From NCBI GenBank assembly GCA_026004675.1, contig BPJP01000015.1, forward strand, positions 1 through 60,656: a DNA stretch of 60,656 nucleotides, given 5' to 3'. Shown piece by piece: positions 7,198 through 17,165 of the stretch; positions within the stretch are counted from its first letter, which is position 1; each line of letters begins with the position of its first letter. Under the pieces are notes generated by a model. That model worked only from the letters and a program-made list of their open reading frames with translations. It did not search any database and was not told the DNA's origin. Position numbers and translations under genes: made by a program. The DNA comes from Gemmatales bacterium. Lineage in GTDB: Bacteria > Planctomycetota > Planctomycetia > Gemmatales > Gemmataceae.

Positions 7198-10100
7198 ATG
7201 TCGGATGACAAGACGAATACAAGCGACAGTGAAAACTGGCAAGAGATCACCAAAGCTCCGGAGCAGAAGACCAAAAAACGTGGCATGTCCGCCGAGCGTA
7301 TCGCGGTTGAAGTTGGACGGCTGGACAAGGCTCATGTCGTGGTCGTTTTAGTCTTTGCTTTCTTGTCAGGTTCGTACGCAGCCGAAAACAGCGACGTCTA
7401 CCGCAGCCTGGCCGTGGGACGCCTTATTGCTGCGGGCGAATTCCCCTTCGGTCACGACCCTTTCGCGTTCACTACCGAAGGGACTCGCTGGGTGCACCAC
7501 GCCTGGTTCGCTGACTGGATGCAGTACGTCGTCTACACGTTGCTGGGCGATGGCACATTAGTAGCACTCAAAGCATTGTTGCTGGTCGCAACCACGGCCT
7601 TGCTGTTGGCAATTCGGGACAGAGAACAAAGCATTTGGCTACCGGCACTGGCAGCCATCGCCGCGGTTCTCACTCTGTGCCCCGGTTGGGAACTTCGTCC
7701 GGCTTGCTTTTCGGGGCTTTTTCTCGCTGTCACGCTCTTTCTGCTGGCAGCCCCGCTTGACAGCAGACAGCAGGTCGGCAACTCCGCAATCGGCCGTTTT
7801 TTGCATTCGCCCAAGCGCGTCTTCCTCCTCTTGCCCCTGTTCGTCCTCTGGGCCAATTGCGACCGCTGGTTCCTTCTCGGTCCGATCACCGTCGCACTCT
7901 TCTGCCTTGGAGAATCGTTGCAGCGGATCTTTCATGGGCATGTCGTCCGGAGCAAGTCGGCGAATGCGTTCAGCGGTCGCGATCTGCTCGTCGTTGCCGG
8001 CGGCGGTCTGCTCGTATGCCTCATTAGTCCGTATCACGTGTTCGGCTTGAGACTGCCTCCCGAGCTGGTCGCCAAACTCGGGTCCAGCAAGGTTGCTGAC
8101 GATCCCTGGTTTGCCGACCAGTTGCTGTCGGCATTTCGGCGCGAACGTCTACTGTCCAGCCCAGCCGAGTTCGCCATCGTTCCGTTTGCTCTTCTGGGGT
8201 TTTTGTCCTTCGTCGTCGATACGTCGGGCTGGCGTTGGTGGCGTGGGTTGCTCTGGTTGTTTTTCTTTTTCCTGGCAGCAGAACTGGCGCCGACGGCGCC
8301 CTTCTTCGCGATCGTGGCTGGGCCGATTATCGTTCTGAATTTCCAGGACGCCGCCAGCAGGCGAGCCTCGGGTGGGCCGTACACGAAGGCGAATCTGACG
8401 GCCCGAATGGCGACGTTCACCGGCCTGGTAGCTTTATCCGTACTGGCCTGGCCAGGGTGGTTGCAGGGTTCGAACCGGCGCGTCGCCTGGTCGATTGCAA
8501 TGGAACCGGGACTGCGCGGCCTGGCCGAGGAACTGGCTCTTTTGAAAAAACAAGGCAAGCTTCGTCCTGATGATCGCGGATTCAACTTCAACCTGCGACT
8601 GGCCCCCTACCTGGCATGGATTTCCCCTGGAGAAAGGTACTTCATCGACGACCGCTTCCATCTATATCCTCCCGAAGTTCTGGCGAGCTTTCGGGAAGCG
8701 CGGCAGGCACTGGAGTTGAAGCCAGGCCAAAAGCGAGAGCCGGTAGCAATCGGCCAGGAATATTGGACCGGCTGGCGAACGATTTTTTCTCGATACGAAA
8801 TCAATCATCTCATTATCGGTGCTTCTCAGGCCAGCGAGTTGGAAGAACTGCTCGTCCCTCTGTGGGCCGATCCGAAACGATGGACGACGATGTTCACCAA
8901 CGGCCGGTCAGCGATTCTTTACTGGCACGGCGAGGTGGGTGATACCGGCGAGAGGAAGCGTACGTTGCGTTTTCCTTTCCAGTCATTGGCATTCGGCGAG
9001 GATTTGCCAGCGCTATGGCAGGCGCCAGCGGAAGGGGCTCCGCCTCCGCGAGCCGTCGCGCCATTGGACCGTTTTTTAATGGGTCCGAAAAACCGTCCGC
9101 TGGCGGTTGACCAGGGAGAGATTTTTCTGGGTTTCCATCGCGCCCTGGTCGCGCAACAAGAAGAGGACGCCCGCAAGGGAGCGTACCTGGCGATCGCAGC
9201 CAACCGACGCTTCGTCCAGCCGGCATCGTATGTGCTGTCGTCTGTTATGCAGCCGATTGCGGCCTGCGCGGGCGAACTGAGTCGAACCGTGCGCGAACAG
9301 ATATTGCCAGATGCATTCTGGCAGCGGATGTTCGTGATTCGGCAAACAGGGCAGGTCGCGCCCGCCCTGCCTTTGATGGCGCTTCGTGCCGCTCGGCGTG
9401 CGGTCGCTGAAAACCCGAATGATTTTGCCGGGCATTTGCTGCTCGCCCGCGCGACGCTGATCGTTTGGACGCAGCAGCGGATTCACGTGCCGAGATCGCG
9501 TTACCCGTTTCTGAACGAAATACGCCAGGTGCAGATCGCGGCTGCTCTCAACAACGCGTTGAAGTTGAAGCCCGACTCCGCGGTCGCCCACCAACAACTC
9601 GCTGAGCTTTACTTCGACAGCCGGGTCCACGACGGTGTCACGGAAACCTATTCGCATTTCGATCTGGCTATTGAACATTGGTTCAAGGGTATGGAGTTGG
9701 CTCGCCAGGAAGGCCCGCTGAAAAACGAAACCGAAGAGGATTTCTCCAAACGAATGGACGCTTTGAAGCGTGTGGCGGAGCACCGTTTGCAACAGTTCAT
9801 CGGGACGCAACTCGCTGCTGGTCGTCTCGATCGTCGGAGCCTTACCGAGGAAAGCCGCCAGAACCCGCAGGCTTTCCTTAAAGCCTGGACCGAGAATTTC
9901 GAGCTGGCGACCGCCAACCTGCCTTTGTCGAACAAAGTCAACCAGGCATTGATGTGGGGATTGGCAGGGAAAGCGCTGGAGCTGTTGCAAAAGCCGGACC
10001 AAAAGCTCTCGCGAAACGACGCGATGCAATTGTTTCAACTCCTCGTCAAGAGTGGAAGAATCGAGGAGGTGCGGGCTGCCAAAGTCATCACGGATCCGCA

Positions 10101-10497
10101 CTTGAATGTGCTGTTGAGTGCGGCAGCCGGCGATTATGCGCGTGTCGATGGTTATCTGGCACAACTTGTGGATAGTGGTCGGCGGGAGCGTGTCGATTCT
10201 TTGTTGAACTTGAGCCGGGGATTGAGCGTCCAAACGATAGTGCAGCCGCGAAGCCTGTTCGCCCTGGCGGGGCAGGTTCTTTCGTTGCGTGACGAAGCCA
10301 ACCTGCTAACGGTGCAAGGGTTATTTGCCCTGGAACAGGGAAACAACGCAAAGGCTCGGGCGTATTTTCGCCAGGCTTTGCAGGTGGTCGGTCCCGATCG
10401 TCGGCAAATGGAAGCGTTTTACTTCGACTACAAACCGCTTGCCCGCTTTTATTTAGCCGAGTTGCAAGCCGCAAACAGGGTAACTGCCGACCCATGA
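7198..10497 (+). CDS. Large polytopic membrane protein with C-terminal TPR-like region
   Basis: This 1099-residue protein has no clear named family. Its first half holds about ten hydrophobic segments (for example VVVVLVFAFLSGSYA, LVALKALLLVATTALLLAIR, VFLLLPLFVLWANCDRWFLL, LLWLFFFFLAAELAPTAPFF) arranged like the membrane part of GT-C glycosyltransferase-type proteins, including an early acidic loop (ENSDVYRSLAVGRLI). The second half is soluble and helical with TPR-like repeats (RQTGQVAPALPLMALRAARR, NPNDFAGHLLLARATLIVW, LKLKPDSAVAHQQLAELYFD). I chose the ATG at 7198 because the upstream GTG extension from 7108 adds a non-conserved-looking stretch. A role in envelope glycan or protein glycosylation is plausible but unproven. 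The kinase gene follows after 186 bases. Confidence 0.75.
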   Translation: MSDDKTNTSDSENWQEITKAPEQKTKKRGMSAERIAVEVGRLDKAHVVVVLVFAFLSGSYAAENSDVYRSLAVGRLIAAGEFPFGHDPFAFTTEGTRWVHHAWFADWMQYVVYTLLGDGTLVALKALLLVATTALLLAIRDREQSIWLPALAAIAAVLTLCPGWELRPACFSGLFLAVTLFLLAAPLDSRQQVGNSAIGRFLHSPKRVFLLLPLFVLWANCDRWFLLGPITVALFCLGESLQRIFHGHVVRSKSANAFSGRDLLVVAGGGLLVCLISPYHVFGLRLPPELVAKLGSSKVADDPWFADQLLSAFRRERLLSSPAEFAIVPFALLGFLSFVVDTSGWRWWRGLLWLFFFFLAAELAPTAPFFAIVAGPIIVLNFQDAASRRASGGPYTKANLTARMATFTGLVALSVLAWPGWLQGSNRRVAWSIAMEPGLRGLAEELALLKKQGKLRPDDRGFNFNLRLAPYLAWISPGERYFIDDRFHLYPPEVLASFREARQALELKPGQKREPVAIGQEYWTGWRTIFSRYEINHLIIGASQASELEELLVPLWADPKRWTTMFTNGRSAILYWHGEVGDTGERKRTLRFPFQSLAFGEDLPALWQAPAEGAPPPRAVAPLDRFLMGPKNRPLAVDQGEIFLGFHRALVAQQEEDARKGAYLAIAANRRFVQPASYVLSSVMQPIAACAGELSRTVREQILPDAFWQRMFVIRQTGQVAPALPLMALRAARRAVAENPNDFAGHLLLARATLIVWTQQRIHVPRSRYPFLNEIRQVQIAAALNNALKLKPDSAVAHQQLAELYFDSRVHDGVTETYSHFDLAIEHWFKGMELARQEGPLKNETEEDFSKRMDALKRVAEHRLQQFIGTQLAAGRLDRRSLTEESRQNPQAFLKAWTENFELATANLPLSNKVNQALMWGLAGKALELLQKPDQKLSRNDAMQLFQLLVKSGRIEEVRAAKVITDPHLNVLLSAAAGDYARVDGYLAQLVDSGRRERVDSLLNLSRGLSVQTIVQPRSLFALAGQVLSLRDEANLLTVQGLFALEQGNNAKARAYFRQALQVVGPDRRQMEAFYFDYKPLARFYLAELQAANRVTADP

Positions 10498-10683
10498 GAG
10501 AGTTTTTGCGTTGATTCCATCAGGTAAATTAGAAAAGACTCGAATTGTGTTGCTGCCGCACCCACGAGCAGGCGTGTCGCTTTGCGAGACTTCCTGCCGT
10601 GATGTAGAATGGCTTGGAATCGAAAACGATATGCACAAGAGACGACGAACACGTACTCTTGGCAACTGAGGCGGTAAGAATCG

Positions 10684-12795
10684 ATGAACGGTGAAGCCCA
10701 AGGCAATCCGCAGCGAACGACACCATCGACCCTGCCCACTCTCAAGGATTACGAAATTCTTTCCGAGCTGGGTCGTGGCGGCAACGGCATGGTCTACAAA
10801 GCCAGGCAGAAGCGACTGGACCGCATCGTGGCCCTGAAGGTGATCCGCCTCAGCTTTTTGGCTTCTGACGACGAAGAAGTTCGGGCACGCCTCGAGCGCG
10901 AAGCACGGGCCGCCGCCCAATTATCGCACCCCAATATCGTCGTCATTTATGACTTCAACCAGGATCAAGAATTTTATTACATTTCGATGGAATACTTGCA
11001 GGGGTTGGACCTGCTGCAAATGGTCGAGAAATACGGTCCACTCCCGTTGGCTCGAGCATGCGAATACATTCGCCAGGCGGCCCTCGGATTGCAACACGCC
11101 TACGAAGCCGGCATGGTGCATCGCGATATCAAACCAGGCAATCTCTTCGTCACCATGCCCAAAAACGTCGATCCCATTCCTGACCCGCGCAAACCCCCGG
11201 TCGGAACCGTCAAAATCCTGGACATGGGACTGGTACTCAACGAAACGGGCACGGAAAACTCCCAATTGACTCACCACGGCATGGTCGTCGGCACGCCTGA
11301 CTACATTTCGCCGGAGCAAAGCCTCGATTCGCACCAGGTGGACATCCGGGCGGACTTGTACAGTCTGGGTTGCACGTTCTATTTTCTTCTCACCGGCAAA
11401 CCGCCCTATGGCGAATACAAACTTGTGCAGAAGCTAATGATGCACCAGGTGGGAACGCCCCGGCCATTGGAGGAATTGCGGCCCGGAATCCCCAAACCGG
11501 TTACGGACATCGTCTCGCGCCTGATGGCCAAAAAGCCGGAAGACCGCTTTCAGACACCGGCCGAACTGGCTGATGCCCTCACCGTGCTTTTGACGCCGAA
11601 GTCCACCGGCATGATGTCAGCGCCACCGCCACCAACGACACAGGTGGATGCCCGACCCACGCTTACCAGCAAAATGTCCCCGGCAGACAAAGAGGCTGCA
11701 CTGGCGGAAACCGCCAAATTGCTTCGATCCACGTTGACGCCGACCGGCGTGGACCTCCGGGAAACGATGCAGTTCAAACTGGCCGAAGCCGCTTATCGCG
11801 CGCAACAACAGACAATGTCCATACCGGCAACCGCCGACGAAGGACCTGCCCTGCCGCAACCGAAGCGGTTCCTGCGTTTCAAAGGCCATACCGGCTGGGT
11901 GATGGCGCTCGCCTTCGCGCCCAATCTTCGGTTCCTCGCTTCCGGTGGCACCGACAGCTCGCTGCGTTTATGGGATTTGAAAGCAGATGCCAATGACCGT
12001 GTTGTCCTCAACGCCCATCAGGGCGACATCGCCAGCATTGCCATCTCTCCCGAAAGCGATGTGGTCGCCACCGGTTCCACCGCCCTGAGCGACGGCATCC
12101 GCTTGTGGAATTGCGCCAGCGACAACGTTTCCCTCATCGGCGAAATTCCGGTTGGCACCGGCAGCACCGATGCTCTGCAGTTCTCTCCCGACGGCAGCGT
12201 CTTGGCTGGCGCCGGGAACGAAAAAACCGTTCGTCTTTGGGACACCCACTCCGCCAAACTGCTGGCCACTCTGAAAGGACACCGCGAACAAATCAAAGTG
12301 CTGGCCTTCCATCCCGACAGCAAACACCTTGCCAGTGCCGATATCAGCGGCGTGCTCCGCTATTGGGACTCCTCTAGACGCTTCAGTAAAGAACAGGATG
12401 TCGTCGAAGGAGGTTGGGGACAGATCGCATCGCTTGCGATCTCTTATAGCGGCCGATTCCTGGCGTTCGGAGCGCTGGATCAGAAAGTTTATCTGTGGGA
12501 AATCGTCGGCGACGGGCTCAAATTGCTTTCCGTGCTGGAAGGACACCAGAGCATCGTCCGGCATGTGCAATTCAACATCGAAGACGACTCCCTCCTCTCG
12601 ATCTGCGACATGCGCCTGGCTTTTCTCTGGGAGATCCCAACCGGAAAGAAAATTCAAGAATGGCAGCTGCCTTCCATGCCTCGGGCGTCCTTGATGGCGA
12701 CCTTTGATTGTCGCTACCTGGCGGTCGGCCGAACCGATGGCGTCGTGTCTCTCTTGAGTTTCTATCCGGATGATTTGAAGAAGAAAAATGGTTGA
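10684..12795 (+). CDS. Serine/threonine protein kinase fused to WD40 repeats
   Basis: A Hanks-type kinase domain occupies roughly residues 23-300: glycine loop GRGGNGMVY (30-38), catalytic Lys52 in VALKVI, HRDIKPGN from residue 146, DMG in place of DFG (ILDMGLVL) and SPEQ in place of APE. A linker of about 90 residues follows, then about six WD40 blades to the C-terminus (FKGHTGWVMALAFAPNLRFL, SGGTDSSLRLWDL, GAGNEKTVRLWDTHS, LKGHREQIKVLAFHPDSKHL). No transmembrane segment separates them, so the protein is predicted cytosolic, unlike most PknB receptors. Kinase-WD40 fusions are frequent in planctomycetes and probably couple phosphorylation to a protein scaffold. GAGGCGG precedes the ATG. Confidence 0.93.
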   Translation: MNGEAQGNPQRTTPSTLPTLKDYEILSELGRGGNGMVYKARQKRLDRIVALKVIRLSFLASDDEEVRARLEREARAAAQLSHPNIVVIYDFNQDQEFYYISMEYLQGLDLLQMVEKYGPLPLARACEYIRQAALGLQHAYEAGMVHRDIKPGNLFVTMPKNVDPIPDPRKPPVGTVKILDMGLVLNETGTENSQLTHHGMVVGTPDYISPEQSLDSHQVDIRADLYSLGCTFYFLLTGKPPYGEYKLVQKLMMHQVGTPRPLEELRPGIPKPVTDIVSRLMAKKPEDRFQTPAELADALTVLLTPKSTGMMSAPPPPTTQVDARPTLTSKMSPADKEAALAETAKLLRSTLTPTGVDLRETMQFKLAEAAYRAQQQTMSIPATADEGPALPQPKRFLRFKGHTGWVMALAFAPNLRFLASGGTDSSLRLWDLKADANDRVVLNAHQGDIASIAISPESDVVATGSTALSDGIRLWNCASDNVSLIGEIPVGTGSTDALQFSPDGSVLAGAGNEKTVRLWDTHSAKLLATLKGHREQIKVLAFHPDSKHLASADISGVLRYWDSSRRFSKEQDVVEGGWGQIASLAISYSGRFLAFGALDQKVYLWEIVGDGLKLLSVLEGHQSIVRHVQFNIEDDSLLSICDMRLAFLWEIPTGKKIQEWQLPSMPRASLMATFDCRYLAVGRTDGVVSLLSFYPDDLKKKNG

Positions 12796-12825
12796 TTTCA
12801 GCGGTAGGGCCAATGACGCCAGCGG

Positions 12826-14163
12826 CTACAACGTCTTCAGGTATTCGATGATGGCCCAGCGTTCCTGTTCGGAAAGTCGGTCGCCGAAGCGGTGGCCGCC
12901 GTTTCCTCTGCCGGGTAAACGGGTATCATAGATTCGCCGCCGTTCCATCGGCGACAACTTCTGGTCGTCGACGTTTTTCAACTCGACGAATTTCCAGCCT
13001 AGTTTTTCGGCATCATAATCCTCAACGCCGGTGCGAAACGAACGTGTGTAAACGACTGGCCGGGCTTTTGAATTGAGGACGTGGTAGACGGTGGGCACCG
13101 ATCCATTGTGCAGATAAGGAGCGGTGGCCCACAAACCATCCAGCGGCGGCGCCTGGTAGCCGACCGTTTCGCTGGCAAGGTAGTCGTCGGCGTACCAGCC
13201 CTTCTTTTCGCGAGCGAACCAACTCCGGTTGTAATACCGGCCGAACTCTTTGGAAATGCCGTCGAATCGCGTGCGATCGGTGCCGATGACCTCGATGGGC
13301 ACGATCCGGTTGGGATAGGTCCACTGATCGCCGTAGGTTCCATGGCATTTGGCGCAATGCTTGACGAAGAGTCGCTCTCCGTCACGTGCCAGTTTCTTGT
13401 CGATGGCGAAGGGGTATTCGGGTGGTTGCAAATCGAGCAAATAGGCCTGAATATGGCGAAAATCCTTTTCCGCCTTGTAAATGTCTTCTGCGCGGTTCAA
13501 GGGATGCATCATGAACTGCATCAGGGATCGCACCGAGCGCGCATCGGCGCCGCCGGTGTGATACATGGTCTTCTTCTTCTTCAACAACCACCAGGCCGGC
13601 ACGTCTTCGCAAAGAAATTCGCGCATGCGGAGATCGCGCGGGGGGCGCTGGAAAACAAGGTCGGGCGTGCGATAAGACAACAGAAAAACGGACATGTTTC
13701 CCGCCTCGTTCGTGCCGCGGACATACGAAAAGACGAACGGCGTTTGCGCTTTGCGACCGTCGGCGGCATTCATTTCCTCGTACAAGGTCTGGATATCCAA
13801 AGAGGCATTGCCCAGCCCGACATAACTTTTGCCGGCGATGGAGCCGCCGTGACACATCAGGCAATCCGTCGCGATCGTCGACTTGAAAAGAAAAGTCGTC
13901 TCCCGAATGCCCATGGGATAGCCGCCGTTGTCATAAGGCGCCGGATGCAAACCGTAGCGCGCAGCGAAAGCAGCATGGTAGTTTTCAGGTTTCTGGTCGA
14001 TTCCCCATTGCTTCCAGACTTCGTCATAAGCCTTCTTGGTCCAGATGGGGGGATTGAAAGCCCGACTTAGCAAGGCTTTTTCGCCCAGTTTCGCATTGGG
14101 TTCCGCCCCGAGACTGTTCGCTGCCAGAAGGACAAACAATAAAGCGGGCTTCCATCGAGCCAT
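12826..14163 (-). CDS. Exported di-haem c-type cytochrome
   Basis: The 445-residue product has a signal peptide (KPALLFVLLAANSLGAEP) and two haem-binding CxxCH motifs, CLMCH in the N-terminal third and CAKCH in the C-terminal third. The second is followed by a cytochrome c domain with a distal methionine candidate and the phrase PPLDGLWATAPYLHNGSVP, a segment seen in planctomycete and MauG/peroxidase-like c-type cytochromes. It is therefore periplasmic and carries electrons or performs a peroxidase-like reaction; the substrate cannot be told. The start at 14163 is chosen for the AGGAG upstream; an ATG at 14187 lies before it. It runs divergently from the molybdoenzyme gene across 205 bases that must hold both promoters. 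Confidence 0.85.
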   Translation of the reverse strand: MARWKPALLFVLLAANSLGAEPNAKLGEKALLSRAFNPPIWTKKAYDEVWKQWGIDQKPENYHAAFAARYGLHPAPYDNGGYPMGIRETTFLFKSTIATDCLMCHGGSIAGKSYVGLGNASLDIQTLYEEMNAADGRKAQTPFVFSYVRGTNEAGNMSVFLLSYRTPDLVFQRPPRDLRMREFLCEDVPAWWLLKKKKTMYHTGGADARSVRSLMQFMMHPLNRAEDIYKAEKDFRHIQAYLLDLQPPEYPFAIDKKLARDGERLFVKHCAKCHGTYGDQWTYPNRIVPIEVIGTDRTRFDGISKEFGRYYNRSWFAREKKGWYADDYLASETVGYQAPPLDGLWATAPYLHNGSVPTVYHVLNSKARPVVYTRSFRTGVEDYDAEKLGWKFVELKNVDDQKLSPMERRRIYDTRLPGRGNGGHRFGDRLSEQERWAIIEYLKTL

Positions 14164-14368
14164 CTTCCGCTCCTGCGAATGATCCACTCAACCAGGGAAC
14201 AGCCGGCGCTACCAGAGGTCCAGATTCCGCCGACGCTATTTCTCCTATATGTTAGCTTATCACATCGCAGAATCTTTGGGGAACCAAGGTGGACCTATCC
14301 CCTGACACCGCCGAGTCTGCTAAGATGATTCCCGTTTTACGATCTGGTGGAATCCGACGAGGCAGCCG

Positions 14369-17161
14369 ATGTCCAAGACGTTGCATCTTACCATCGATGA
14401 CCGACCTGTCAGGGTGTCGCCGGGCACAACGATCTGGCAGGCAGCAAGAGACCACGGCATCGACATTCCTGTGTTGTGCCATGACCCGAAGATGACCCCC
14501 GTTGGTGTTTGCCGAATGTGCGTCGTGGACATCGGGACCCGCGTTCTTGCCGCTGCCTGTGTCCGCGAGTGCGAAGACGGCATGGTGGTCCGTACCCGTT
14601 CGCCCCGAGTGGAACAGCAGCGGCGCGTCCTGCTCGAATGGTTGCTGGCCGATCATCCGGTGCCATGCGAACGAGAAAAAACCACTGGCGATTGCGAATT
14701 GGAATTCCTGGCGAGGCAATTCGGCATCGTCAAATCGTCCTGCGACGCGGTGGCTTCGCGGCAAAACGGGGCAGCGAGAATCGATTCCTCCTCACGCGTT
14801 ATCGCCGTCGATCATCAGGCATGCATCCTCTGTGATCGCTGCATTCGCGCTTGCGATGAGATTCAGTGCAACGAAGTGATTGGTCGCATGGGGCGAGGCA
14901 CCTTCACGCGGATCGCTTTCGACCTCAACGATCCGATGGGCAAGAGCACATGCGTTTCTTGCGGAGAATGTGCGGCCGCCTGTCCCACGGGTGCCTTGAC
15001 TCACAAGCCCATTACGCTGCCTTTGGTCCCCGAAAGCCAGACCCAGGCGATCGATAGCGTCTGCCCCTATTGTGGTGTCGGCTGCGCTCTGACATATCAC
15101 GTTTTCAACAATACCATCATCCGCGCGGAGGGACGCGACAATCCAGGAAGCGAAGGCCGATTATGCGTGAAAGGCAGATATGGCTGGGACTATGCCCTGC
15201 ACCATCAGCGTCTGACGAAACCGCTTATTCGCCGGCCCGAGTTCTACCCCAAAGGGCCCCTCTCCCGTGCCGTCAAAGAGACGGGGCCGAGCAAACCCGG
15301 TGGCATCGTCGACTATGACGAAGTTCTGCCGGCCTTTCGCGAGGCGTCCTGGGACGAAGCACTCGACCTGGTCGCCGCCAACCTCTTGCGAATCAAAAAA
15401 GAGCACGGCCCCGGAGCGCTAGCTGGTTTTGGCTCCGCCAAGTGTTCCAATGAAGAAGCCTACCTTTTCCAGAAGTTGATCCGCGCTGCCTTGGGTACCA
15501 ACAACGTCGACCATTGTACCAGGCTGTGCCATGCCTCCAGCGTCGCGGCTTTGCTGGAATGTATCGGCTCGGGAGCGGTGACCGATGTCTTCGGCCACAT
15601 TCGGCATGCCGAAGTCGCGCTCATCACCGGCAGCAATACCACCGCCAATCATCCCGTCGCCGCTACTTTTTTCAAGCAGGCTGCCAAGCGGGGTACCAAA
15701 TTGATCGTCGTGGACCCGCGGCGGCCTGCCATCGCCGACTTCGCAACGTGGTATTGTCGAATCAAGCCAGGCAGCGACGTCGCCTTCTACAACGCCATCA
15801 TGCACGTCCTCATCTACGAAGGCTTGATCGACGAGGAATATATCCAGAACCACACCGAAAACTTCACCGAACTCCGTGCGGTCGTCGAAAAATACGCACC
15901 CGAATATGTTTCGCCTTTGTGCGGCATCGAAGCGCCCACCATCCGAGAGATCGCTCGAACCATCGGGCGCTCCAAATCCATGATGATTTTCTGGGGCATG
16001 GGAATCAGCCAGCACACCCACGGCACGGACAACGCCCGTTGTCTGATCGCTTTGTGCCTTTTGACGGGCAATATCGGCAGACTCGGAACGGGACTGCATC
16101 CCCTGCGCGGGCAGAACAACGTGCAGGGCGCCTCCGATGCCGGTTTGATCCCCATGGTCTATCCGGACTACCAGCCCGTCGGATCGGAAGCGGTTCGGCA
16201 AAAATTCGAAGCCGCCTGGAAAGCGCCCCTCGACCCCAAGCCCGGCTTGACGGTGGTCGAAATCATGGCCGCCGCCCTCCGAGGGGACATCAGGGGCATG
16301 CTCATGATGGGCGAAAACCCGTTCCTCTCCGATCCCAATGTGAACAAAGTTCGGCAAGCACTGGCGCGTCTCGACTTCCTGGCCGTCCAGGACATCTTTC
16401 TCACCGAAACGGCCGAATTCGCCGACGTCATTCTTCCTGCCAGCTCCTTCCTCGAAAAAACCGGCACCTACACCAACACCGACCGCCGCGTTCAGATCGG
16501 CCGAAAAGTCCTCGATCCTCCAGGCGACGCCCGCCTCGACTGGCAAATCCTCTGCGATCTGAGCCATCGGCTCGGCTATCCGATGCATTACGACTCGCCC
16601 GAAGAAATCTTTGCCGAATTCGCCGACTTGACAACCAATTATCGTGGGTTGAATTACGACAACCTCGGAGCAACGGGAAAAGTCTGGCCTTGCCCGAAGC
16701 CGATGACAAGCGATGGGACGCTCGTCTTGTTCGGCGAAGGTTTTCCGACGCCAACCGGGAAAGGCAAATTCGTCCCCTGCGAAGTGGCGCCGGCTGATGA
16801 ACTGCCCGATGACGATTTTCCGTTCATCCTCAATACGGGTCGCATTCTGGAACATTGGCATACGGGTACCATGACGAGACGTGCCAGCATCCTGAACGAT
16901 CTGAAACCCGGTCCTTTCGCAGAAGCCCATCCCGACGATCTGGCTCGCCTCGGCATTCGTTCCGGGGAGCCTGTCACCGTGCGCTCGCGGCGAGGATCGA
17001 TTCGATTGCCCGTTCTTGCCAGCGACAGCGTGACGCGAGGCAGCATCTTTATCCCGTTCCATTTTCGGGAAGCTGCTGCCAACGTCTTGACCAACGACGC
17101 GCTCGATCCTTTTGGCAAAATACCCGAATTCAAATTTTGTGCGGTAAAAATGGAAAGGTAG
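14369..17161 (+). CDS. fdhA: Formate dehydrogenase alpha subunit-like molybdopterin oxidoreductase
   Basis: The 930-residue protein combines a NuoG-like electron-transfer front and a molybdopterin catalytic body. Residues 1-80 hold a 2Fe-2S ferredoxin domain (Cys37, 48, 51, 64). Two 4Fe-4S clusters follow (Cys152/155/158/162 and 195/198/201/205), then the Mo-domain cluster (Cys232/235/239 with LCVKG). The probable Mo ligand is a cysteine in RLCHASSVA, where other FDHs may have selenocysteine. The His-Cys cluster motif is incomplete: His96, Cys100 and Cys109 are present but the middle cysteine position (103) is Glu. C-terminal dinucleotide-binding segments (LNTGRILEHWHTGTMTRR) fit FDH. It would oxidise formate to CO2, or run in reverse, in the cytosol. 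No beta, gamma or FdhD gene is adjacent. Confidence 0.9.
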   Translation: MSKTLHLTIDDRPVRVSPGTTIWQAARDHGIDIPVLCHDPKMTPVGVCRMCVVDIGTRVLAAACVRECEDGMVVRTRSPRVEQQRRVLLEWLLADHPVPCEREKTTGDCELEFLARQFGIVKSSCDAVASRQNGAARIDSSSRVIAVDHQACILCDRCIRACDEIQCNEVIGRMGRGTFTRIAFDLNDPMGKSTCVSCGECAAACPTGALTHKPITLPLVPESQTQAIDSVCPYCGVGCALTYHVFNNTIIRAEGRDNPGSEGRLCVKGRYGWDYALHHQRLTKPLIRRPEFYPKGPLSRAVKETGPSKPGGIVDYDEVLPAFREASWDEALDLVAANLLRIKKEHGPGALAGFGSAKCSNEEAYLFQKLIRAALGTNNVDHCTRLCHASSVAALLECIGSGAVTDVFGHIRHAEVALITGSNTTANHPVAATFFKQAAKRGTKLIVVDPRRPAIADFATWYCRIKPGSDVAFYNAIMHVLIYEGLIDEEYIQNHTENFTELRAVVEKYAPEYVSPLCGIEAPTIREIARTIGRSKSMMIFWGMGISQHTHGTDNARCLIALCLLTGNIGRLGTGLHPLRGQNNVQGASDAGLIPMVYPDYQPVGSEAVRQKFEAAWKAPLDPKPGLTVVEIMAAALRGDIRGMLMMGENPFLSDPNVNKVRQALARLDFLAVQDIFLTETAEFADVILPASSFLEKTGTYTNTDRRVQIGRKVLDPPGDARLDWQILCDLSHRLGYPMHYDSPEEIFAEFADLTTNYRGLNYDNLGATGKVWPCPKPMTSDGTLVLFGEGFPTPTGKGKFVPCEVAPADELPDDDFPFILNTGRILEHWHTGTMTRRASILNDLKPGPFAEAHPDDLARLGIRSGEPVTVRSRRGSIRLPVLASDSVTRGSIFIPFHFREAAANVLTNDALDPFGKIPEFKFCAVKMER

Positions 17162-17165
17162 CACT

